Shown here in pieces: positions 7,301 to 12,198 of a stretch of 12,198 bases of DNA. Both the position numbers and the translations under genes were made by a program. The stretch is from the NCBI GenBank assembly GCA_004298605.1, contig SCPW01000104.1:1-12198 (forward strand), given 5' to 3'. Source of the stretch: Gallionella sp. (GTDB taxonomy: Bacteria > Pseudomonadota > Gammaproteobacteria > Burkholderiales > Gallionellaceae). Every line of letters begins with the position of its first letter. Positions within the stretch are counted from its first letter, which is position 1. The notes under the pieces were generated by a model that was not told the origin of the DNA, did not search any database, and was given only the letters and a program-made list of their open reading frames with translations.

Positions 7301-8229
7301 GCCTCCTCCTTCGTGACCAGTTTGATAAAAATATCTTCCAGGCTAACTTCGAGAAGGCGCATTTCCACAAGCTCAAATCTGTTTCTTTCAATCATGGCCT
7401 GGATGCCTTGCCTCCCCAGTTTCTCGTCTTCGAGCACGACAGTAAAAACATTGGCATCGCCCGATGCCTGCTCTCTTTCAACCCCTTTAACTCCGCCCAC
7501 ACGGGAGAGTTCCTGCCCGATCAACTGCGCATCACCGCCGATGCGCAACAGCATTCGCTGCGCGCTTTCGGTGGCAAGATTCTCCGGCCTGTCCTCCGCC
7601 ACTACTTTTCCCTTGTTGATAATGATCACTCTGCCGCAGAGGATGCTGACTTCCGGGAGAATATGGGTGCTGAGAATAACGGTGTGCTTGCCCGCCAATT
7701 CTTTGATCAGGTTTCTGATTTCCTTGATCTGCTTGGGATCAAGCCCTACCGTGGGCTCATCGAGAATCAAAACCTCGGGGTCATTAACCAACGCCTGAGC
7801 GATGCCGACTCGTTGCCTGTATCCACCAGAAATCGTGCTGATCAACTTGTTGGAAACCTCGCTGAGGCCGCAGTCATCCATGGCTTTGGCGGCTTTTCGA
7901 TTGACTTCTTTGCCGGGCGTCCCCTTGATCGCCGCCACAAAACGAAGATAGTCATTCACTTTCATATCTTCATAAAGCGGGACTCTCTGCGGGAGATACC
8001 CTATCCTTTTGCGAACATTTAAAGAGTCCTCAAAACAGTTGTAACCGGCCACCATGACCTTCCCTTTTGTGGGAGGAAAGAAGCAGGTCAAGATGCGCAT
8101 TACCGTGGTCTTCCCCGCCCCGTTAGGCCCAAGAAAACCCAGAATTTCGCCTTTTTCAACAGTGAAGCTGATATTGTCAACGGCGCGGAACTCGCCGTAT
8201 TCCTTGGTTAAATTTTCGACTTCGATCAT
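7297..8229 (-). CDS. ABC transporter ATP-binding protein, GldA-like, 310 aa
   Basis: This is the ATPase driving the transport complex. It shows Walker A GPNGAGKT (34-41), Q-loop Q81 in YLPQRVPLY, a signature segment ISGGYRQR (133-140), Walker B VLILDEPT (153-160) with D-loop GLD, and H-loop H189 in STHI. The signature is ISGGY rather than LSGGQ; tyrosine at that place does occur in GldA/NatA-like proteins. About 90 residues follow the nucleotide-binding domain (LLRIGGDAQ to LEDIFIKL), the C-terminal extension usual for ABC-2 exporter ATPases. It is the first gene of the operon. The ATG at 8229 has only a weak GGTAAAG-type ribosome binding site. Confidence 0.93.
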   Translation of the reverse strand: MIEVENLTKEYGEFRAVDNISFTVEKGEILGFLGPNGAGKTTVMRILTCFFPPTKGKVMVAGYNCFEDSLNVRKRIGYLPQRVPLYEDMKVNDYLRFVAAIKGTPGKEVNRKAAKAMDDCGLSEVSNKLISTISGGYRQRVGIAQALVNDPEVLILDEPTVGLDPKQIKEIRNLIKELAGKHTVILSTHILPEVSILCGRVIIINKGKVVAEDRPENLATESAQRMLLRIGGDAQLIGQELSRVGGVKGVEREQASGDANVFTVVLEDEKLGRQGIQAMIERNRFELVEMRLLEVSLEDIFIKLVTKEEA

Positions 8230-8257
8230 TGTTTGCTTTACCGATTAATATCTTTTA

Positions 8258-8287
8258 ATGATAACCGTAATAGCCTTTAAGCCGCAA
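8258..8287 (-). promoter_or_regulatory. Possible sigma70-type promoter of the ABC operon
   Basis: On the minus strand TTGCGG (8287-8282) is followed after 18 bases by TATCAT (8263-8258), ending about 29 bases before the ATPase start codon. The match is moderate and the spacing slightly long. The region is AT-rich just ahead of the first operon gene, as expected for a promoter. An alternative -10 (TATTAA, 8250-8245) has a poor -35. Confidence 0.3.
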
Positions 8288-8422
8288 CGCTGTTTGTCAA
8301 GCACACGCAGACGGCGAACAACATCGTGACCGGCAACTGACACCAATGGCAAAGCGGGGTGATTTACCCCAATACTTCTGCGAATGATTAACGGGCGGGC
8401 AAGCGAGGGTGCTCTCAAAAAC

Positions 8423-8468
8423 AGGCGCCACCCATTGCGGCCATCGAAAACAGCAACGGGGGACGCCT
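8423..8468. repeat. Imperfect inverted repeat in the intergenic region
   Basis: The left arm AGGCGCCACCCATTGC (8423-8438) pairs with the right arm GCAACGGGGGACGCCT (8453-8468) at 13 of 16 positions, around a 14-base loop. No T-run follows on either strand, so it is not a classic terminator. It could be part of a structured RNA or an interspersed palindromic element; the copy number elsewhere is unknown. Confidence 0.4.
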
Positions 8469-8769
8469 ATTGCGAATAGCACTATGGCCAGCCAAAGTTT
8501 GGGGGAGCGACACTCGCTGATGACAAAACGACTGCGGCCTCAGAGGAGCTGGCGTATTTCGGGGCAGCCGAAACGGCGAACCGTCCGCGTCAAGGGACAG
8601 CAAACAAGGCGCTGTCACCGCGCTTTAATTGGCCGAGATGCAATACCGTTTCAATTGTTTCAATCGCTGCATCTACCTCGGCACTATCCTCATGCGCCTA
8701 CTTGTGCCTCCGCCCCCACTGGCAGGCTCGCAGACCGGCTGGGGCCGATGGAGAACAGCGCCGATCAAA

Positions 8770-9174
8770 TTACATTTTGGGTTCGGCTCCCCCGACGAAA
8801 GTCCGCTGGCTGATCGCCTTCATAATCGTTTCAACCAGCTTTTCCTTCTCCACCGGCTTGACGAGATATTCAGAAACACCCTCTTTCATGAAATCCACCG
8901 CAAGCTTGACGTCGGGATAACCGGTCAACACGATAACCGGGATATGCGGATATTCGCGCCGGAAGTATGCAACAGCCTCGACGCCGTTGACATTAGGCAT
9001 ACGCACATCGCAGAGGATAGCATCCACGGTGATCACATTTTCGGCATCGAGAACTTCGATACCTTTCTTTCCGTCTTCTGCCTCTACGACCTCCAAACCA
9101 GTGCCATTGAGTTGGAGCCGGATTGTTTTGCGAACCTCATCGTCATCATCCACCACCAATATTTTGTGCAACAT
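8770..9174 (-). CDS. Single-domain response regulator (receiver only), 134 aa
   Basis: This is a CheY-like receiver domain without an output domain. It shows the acidic cluster in KILVVDDDDEV (D9-D12), the phosphoacceptor D56 in AILCDVRMPN, the switch threonine T84 in VIVLTGYPD and the conserved K106 in YLVKPVEK. The domain ends near residue 122, followed by a short tail (SQRTFVGGAEPKM). The start ATG has GGGAGGA seven bases upstream. It lies 14 bp after the histidine kinase stop, so it is the likely phosphorylation partner of that kinase. With no DNA-binding domain it must act by protein contact, or as an intermediate in a phosphorelay. Confidence 0.93.
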   Translation of the reverse strand: MLHKILVVDDDDEVRKTIRLQLNGTGLEVVEAEDGKKGIEVLDAENVITVDAILCDVRMPNVNGVEAVAYFRREYPHIPVIVLTGYPDVKLAVDFMKEGVSEYLVKPVEKEKLVETIMKAISQRTFVGGAEPKM

Positions 9175-9188
9175 TTGCAGTCCTCCCG

Positions 9189-11099
9189 CTAGATGGGTTC
9201 CACGCCAGGGAACCGAATGGTCACTGTTGTCCCTTTGTCTACTTGGCTTTCCAACGTGATGGAACCATTGTACTTAGTAACAATCTTCCGCACAATGAAC
9301 ATGCCCAAGCCCTCACCTTCATCCGGCCCTTTGGTGGTGAAAAATGGATCAAATATCTTTCCGAGGTGCTCTGCCAGAATCCCCGTTCCCGTGTCTTTGA
9401 TGCGTATACAAACCTGGTTATCTTCAAGGGTAGTCGTTACTTCGAGAATTCCCTTATTCCCGGCCATAGCCTGGATGCCATTGCGAATAACGTTGAAAAA
9501 AACTTGTTGTATCTCTTCGTGCTTGGCAAATATTTTTGGTACGGGTACGAAGTTTTGGCGGATATCAATCCGATCATCCAGCAATGAAAGTTTCGCCATT
9601 GCAAGTGCCTCAGCAAGTTTTTCATTCACGTCGATTTCTTCCAGTTCATGCTGGCTGGCAGGTCGGATGTACCCCGAAAGGTTTTTTACGATGGCCGATA
9701 TGTGTTTGGTTTGTTTGATGATATCCCGCGCATACTCGTTGCACGCAGAAACATCCTTTTCATCCCGTATCGCCTCGGCCCTGCCCATGATGACATAAAG
9801 AGGGTTGTTGATTTCGTGGCCGATGCCACTGGCCATCGTGCCGATTGCCGCCACCTTCTCGGCCTGAATGAGTTGCTCCGTAACGCGATCTTTTTCGGCC
9901 TGGTTCTCTTTTAGCTCGCGGGTCCGTTCCTCGACTTTATCCTCCAGTGTGCTTATGTGCTGGCGCAGTTGAATTCTCATCTCATCAAGCTCGCCGGCAA
10001 GCTCCTCGATTTCATCGCCGGTGTGAATGGCCAACGGCTGGCTCAGATCACCACCGGCGATGCGGCTCGCCTCACGGCGCAGTCTCTGGATCGGCTTTAC
10101 GATGTGGCTGCTCGCATAGTAGCTCAGGGCAGCCAGCAACCCCAAGGAAAGCAGTCCGGCAAGCAGCACGCCAATAAGGAGGCTTTTTGCCGGAGCAAAG
10201 ATTTCCCGTGAATCTTGCCAGACGAACATGTGCCATGACTCACCGGGCGGCAAAAGCGCATTCACCCCAGCCAGAGGCGCGTAACCGGCAATGGAGAACA
10301 CATCCCTGCCATGCCCGTCATTTTCTGCGGTAGTCCAACCCGCGCGATTTTTTGTGACACTGGCAAGAAGCGTCCGGTCTTCGATGCGGCTTCCTGTCAA
10401 CAGCATCGGGCAACTGATGATCGCTCCAGAATTGTTGATAAGCATCACATGGCCGGTGCCACCGAAACGGATCGGATAAATGATGGGGTCGAACAATTTT
10501 TTGACGTCGTAATCACGCTGCAACCAACCGATAGGGATAGTTCCTTTACCGTCATGAATCGGCGTCGATATATGGAGAGTGTGCTGTTGGGTCGCGCTGT
10601 CCAGGTATAGCCCGGTCACCTTGGCCGCTGCGCTCTCATCGGAAGGTGATGAAACTCCTTCCAACCCCGTCACCCGGGATGCTTTGAGCGCATCTATAAC
10701 CGGCTCGGTTTCCGCGGCGGGAGGCCAATCGAATTGAACCACGGGTGAATTCTTGCCCCGGGATTGATCGCCCAAAAGTTCTGCGCGTACTTTGGGATCG
10801 TCCTCTGCCTGCTGCGCCAGTATGCGATCAACCGTGATGATTCGCTGGAGTTCCGCATCCACCTTCGCGGCGCTGCCCTCGGCCAGCGCCTGGAAGCTCG
10901 CGCCGATTACGTTTTGAAGCTCGTTGCTACCCCTGTAGTAGGCCACTGAAAGGCTTATCACCAGCGGAATCGCACCCACGGCCAAAATGGCCAGCACCAG
11001 TTTGCCCGACAAGCCAAAGCGACGTTTTTTGGATTGCATCACCATACCCCCGCGTGCCTTGTTGAGTGCCACACCCGCGTCATTGTCGCCCATCTTCAT
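9189..11099 (-). CDS. Membrane sensor histidine kinase (periplasmic sensor, HAMP, HisKA, HATPase), up to 636 aa
   Basis: The first membrane helix (about 33-54) is followed by a periplasmic sensor region of roughly 250 residues that looks like a double-Cache domain (GTGHVMLINNSGAIISCP near 215-231, SWHMFVWQDSREIF near 288-301). The second helix (about 307-327), a HAMP domain (328-380), a coiled-coil linker (380-415) and the kinase core come next. The phosphoacceptor is H428 in ASGIGHEINNPL. ATP-binding boxes are N540 (NVIRNGIQA), DTGTG (569-573), FDPFFTTK (583-590) and GEGLGM (595-600). The ligand is unknown. Start choice is open: ATG 11099 has little ribosome binding site and sits in a hairpin loop, while ATG 11039 has GGGGG seven bases upstream and gives a natural MQSKKRRFGLSGKL start. 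It is co-transcribed with the receiver protein and divergent from the SUMF1-like gene. Confidence 0.92.
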   Translation of the reverse strand: MKMGDNDAGVALNKARGGMVMQSKKRRFGLSGKLVLAILAVGAIPLVISLSVAYYRGSNELQNVIGASFQALAEGSAAKVDAELQRIITVDRILAQQAEDDPKVRAELLGDQSRGKNSPVVQFDWPPAAETEPVIDALKASRVTGLEGVSSPSDESAAAKVTGLYLDSATQQHTLHISTPIHDGKGTIPIGWLQRDYDVKKLFDPIIYPIRFGGTGHVMLINNSGAIISCPMLLTGSRIEDRTLLASVTKNRAGWTTAENDGHGRDVFSIAGYAPLAGVNALLPPGESWHMFVWQDSREIFAPAKSLLIGVLLAGLLSLGLLAALSYYASSHIVKPIQRLRREASRIAGGDLSQPLAIHTGDEIEELAGELDEMRIQLRQHISTLEDKVEERTRELKENQAEKDRVTEQLIQAEKVAAIGTMASGIGHEINNPLYVIMGRAEAIRDEKDVSACNEYARDIIKQTKHISAIVKNLSGYIRPASQHELEEIDVNEKLAEALAMAKLSLLDDRIDIRQNFVPVPKIFAKHEEIQQVFFNVIRNGIQAMAGNKGILEVTTTLEDNQVCIRIKDTGTGILAEHLGKIFDPFFTTKGPDEGEGLGMFIVRKIVTKYNGSITLESQVDKGTTVTIRFPGVEPI

Positions 11100-11107
11100 G
11101 ATGGGCG
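11087..11107 (-). promoter_or_regulatory. Perfect inverted repeat at the 5' end of the kinase gene
   Basis: CGCCCATC (11087-11094) and GATGGGCG (11100-11107) are perfect inverted copies around a 5-base centre. On the kinase mRNA the ATG at 11099 falls in the loop (ATGAA). If translation starts at 11039 instead, this is a leader hairpin about 48 bases upstream. It could be an operator dyad or an RNA element; the function is inferred. Confidence 0.4.
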
Positions 11108-11184
11108 CATCCGGTCGTTCCAGACTGATATTCTGGCCGCTTCAGGCTCCCCATATTGAAAATACACCTATTGTAAAGATACTT

Positions 11185-11213
11185 TTGAACCCGTAATTTG
11201 GGTGTGTTAACAT
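11185..11213 (+). promoter_or_regulatory. Sigma70-like promoter for the SUMF1-like gene
   Basis: TTGAAC (11185-11190) is followed after exactly 17 bases by TAACAT (11208-11213), close to the TTGACA/TATAAT consensus. It lies in the divergent region between the kinase and the SUMF1-like gene. Transcription would start near 11220, leaving a leader of about 94 nt. The -10 overlaps the 8-bp palindrome TGTTAACA (11205-11212). Confidence 0.5.
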
Positions 11214-11258
11214 ACTTGCGCACGACAGGGGGCACCGTAAAACGCCATAAAAAATTTC

Positions 11259-11284
11259 AGCAATCTGGGTCTTAGCAATCTGGG
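11259..11284 (+). repeat. Two direct repeats AGCAATCTGGG in the SUMF1 leader
   Basis: AGCAATCTGGG occurs at 11259-11269 and again at 11274-11284, identical over 11 bases and 15 bases apart start to start. Both copies lie between the predicted promoter and the start codon. They could be a regulator binding site or a small tandem duplication. Confidence 0.5.
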
Positions 11285-11313
11285 AATGCTCACTTAAAGG
11301 GATTCATTTTATT

Positions 11314-12018
11314 ATGAAAAAGCGACTCATGGGGAATAAGGCTGTTCTTGGGCTTTTGACAATTCTAATCGCCGGAATGTCGGTTACCAAAGCGAGTGAA
11401 GCATCAGATAATCCTTCAACAAAGAAGGAAACGGCCAGAAATTATGACGAAATGGTAGTCATACCCGCCGGAAAATTTATCTTCGGAAAACCGGGCGCGA
11501 CCAAGGAAATCAGCTTGCCTGCCTATTCGATCGACAAGTACGAAGTGACCAACAGGCAGTACGCCAAATTCAATTTGGATCACCGATATGAGCCCGGAAA
11601 AGCCAATTTCCCCGTGACCATGGTTTCCCTTATGGATGCCAACGCCCATTGCGAAGCGCTCGACAAGCGCCTCCCCACGGAGCAGGAATGGGAAAAGGCC
11701 GCGCGGGGAACCGACGGCAGGGTTTACCCTTGGGGGAACGAGTTCAACAAGATAGCTTGCATAACCAGTGAAACCGCTACCGAGGGACAGCCCGCGGCGG
11801 TAGGGTCATGCGAAAAAGGGAACAGCCCGTACGGTGTCATGGATATGGCCGGGAATGTGTGGGAGTGGACATCCAGTTGGGATGAACGTTATAGCATCCT
11901 CAAGGGCGGGTCGTTTTTTGAGGACAAAGACTATGCCACGGTATTCAGTTCGCTTCTCAGTATCCCCGATGACGCCAAAGACTATGTCGGATTCCGTTGC
12001 GTTAAAGCCGGCAAGTAG
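11314..12018 (+). CDS. Secreted SUMF1/FGE-fold protein lacking catalytic cysteines, 234 aa
   Basis: An N-terminal signal peptide (MKKRLMGNKAVLGLLTILIAG..., cleavage probably after A30) directs the protein to the periplasm. The body matches the FGE-sulfatase (SUMF1) fold: MVVIPAGKFIFG (47-58), YSIDKYEVTNRQYAKF (71-86), CEALDKRLPTEQEWEKAARG (113-132), VYPWGNE (138-143), SPYGVMDMAGNVWEWTSSW (171-189), LKGGS (196-200) and GFRC (226-229). True formylglycine-generating enzymes carry two active-site cysteines a few residues after GGS. Here the stretch is FFEDKDYATVFSS, without cysteine, so sulfatase activation is unlikely and a structural or binding role is more probable. The start ATG follows AAAGGGA about ten bases upstream. 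The gene is divergent from the kinase and precedes a cytochrome b gene by 88 bp, suggesting a link to a membrane redox complex. Confidence 0.88.
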   Translation: MKKRLMGNKAVLGLLTILIAGMSVTKASEASDNPSTKKETARNYDEMVVIPAGKFIFGKPGATKEISLPAYSIDKYEVTNRQYAKFNLDHRYEPGKANFPVTMVSLMDANAHCEALDKRLPTEQEWEKAARGTDGRVYPWGNEFNKIACITSETATEGQPAAVGSCEKGNSPYGVMDMAGNVWEWTSSWDERYSILKGGSFFEDKDYATVFSSLLSIPDDAKDYVGFRCVKAGK

Positions 12019-12048
12019 CAGGTGATGGTTGCCGGTTGAGAGTTTTTT
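12008..12048 (+). terminator. Weak terminator-like stem-loop after the SUMF1-like gene
   Basis: CCGGCAA (12008-12014) pairs with TTGCCGG (12029-12035) around a 14-base loop, and six T residues follow at 12043-12048. The T-run is seven bases from the stem and the stem begins inside the coding end, so termination may be partial, leaving read-through into the cytochrome gene possible. A competing pairing with CCGGCTT at 12051-12057 exists. Confidence 0.3.
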
Positions 12049-12106
12049 ATCCGGCTTCGTTATCTACCAGATCAGATGTGGGCTGCTGCACGCCATCAGG
12101 TGATTC

Positions 12107-12198
12107 ATGAAAATTAAACAATCGCATTGGCACCATTTTTTTGGTGGCGCCGCTCTCCTCATCCTCATTATTCAGCTTCTCTCCGGCTTGGTTTTGAC
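12107..12198 (+). CDS. Cytochrome b-type membrane protein, N-terminus only
   Basis: The ATG follows AGGTGA by three bases and opens 30 codons to the window edge: MKIKQSHWHHFFGGAALLIL and then IIQLLSGLVL. The pattern of an aromatic/histidine stretch, a small-residue pair, a leucine-rich helix and Q-LLSG-VL matches the first helix of cytochrome b/b6 (family pattern LLxLQxLTGxxL), the quinol-oxidising subunit of bc-type complexes. The haem-ligating histidines lie beyond the visible part, so another cytochrome b-like membrane protein is possible. It is on the same strand as the SUMF1-like gene. Confidence 0.6.
   Translation, partial: MKIKQSHWHHFFGGAALLILIIQLLSGLVL

Larger units (their letters stand above)
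8230..8769. other. 540-bp region without a recognisable gene
   Basis: Several short open frames cross this stretch on both strands, but none has family motifs, convincing starts or natural composition, and they overlap one another. It contains an imperfect 16-pair hairpin at 8423-8468 and a short GGGGT/ACCCC stem-loop at 8356-8370. The response-regulator transcript (minus strand) enters from 8770 and the ABC operon promoter probably lies at the low end. I see no clear terminator with a U-tract for the response regulator. Confidence 0.5.

Noticed and set aside
7118..8022. Two plus-strand ORFs of more than 200 codons
   Set aside because: Both are antisense to the ABC permease and ATPase, which have complete motifs.
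8356..8370. GGGGT/ACCCC stem-loop as a terminator
   Set aside because: Only five base pairs with no following T-run on either strand.
8649..8666. Two adjacent GTTTCAAT-type repeats as a CRISPR hint
   Set aside because: The near-repeats are nine bases, directly adjacent without spacers, and occur only twice.
8409..8813. 134-codon plus-strand ORF in the intergenic gap
   Set aside because: Arginine/proline-rich with no motif; it overlaps the end of the response regulator and competing small frames.

Overview
The window looks like a chromosomal stretch of a Gram-negative proteobacterium. A betaproteobacterium (Nitrosomonadales or Gallionellaceae-like) is my tentative guess. The guess rests on the style of the IS5-family transposase, a lipoprotein signal, a periplasmic SUMF1-like protein and the start of a cytochrome b gene; no rRNA or other taxonomic marker is present.

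Left part (1 to about 1094): decayed prophage DNA. It holds the C-terminal half of a RepA-like AAA ATPase/helicase (minus strand, frameshifted, N-terminus missing), a small plus-strand ORF of 64 codons, and the first 45 codons of a phage terminase small subunit. The terminase fragment is cut off by an IS5-family element (about 1095-2755) that has 15-bp terminal inverted repeats, one intact DDE transposase and a hairpin covering the transposase ribosome binding site. The DNA right of the IS does not resume the terminase, so the IS marks a deletion or rearrangement junction.

Middle (2771-8229, minus strand): a tightly packed five-gene operon. In transcription order it encodes an ABC ATPase, an ABC-2 type permease, a GldG-like membrane-anchored auxiliary protein (ABC_transp_aux family), a DUF4340 membrane-anchored protein with a visible internal duplication, and a branched-chain-amino-acid-type periplasmic binding lipoprotein. 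Start/stop overlaps (ATGA, TAATG, GTGA) imply translational coupling. The first four genes form the widespread GldA/GldF/GldG plus DUF4340 type of ABC machine, whose substrate is generally unknown. The lipoprotein as fifth member is the unusual part and the best candidate here for an undescribed system.

Right part: about 540 bp without a recognisable gene (8230-8769), then a two-component pair on the minus strand. The sensor kinase has a large periplasmic sensor region, HAMP, HisKA and HATPase; it is followed after 14 bp by a stand-alone receiver-domain response regulator. Divergent from the kinase, behind a good sigma70-like promoter, is a secreted SUMF1/FGE-fold protein that lacks the catalytic cysteines. 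It is followed by the N-terminus of a cytochrome b-type membrane protein that runs off the right edge. The divergent arrangement suggests, without proving, that the two-component system may control the SUMF1/cytochrome b locus.
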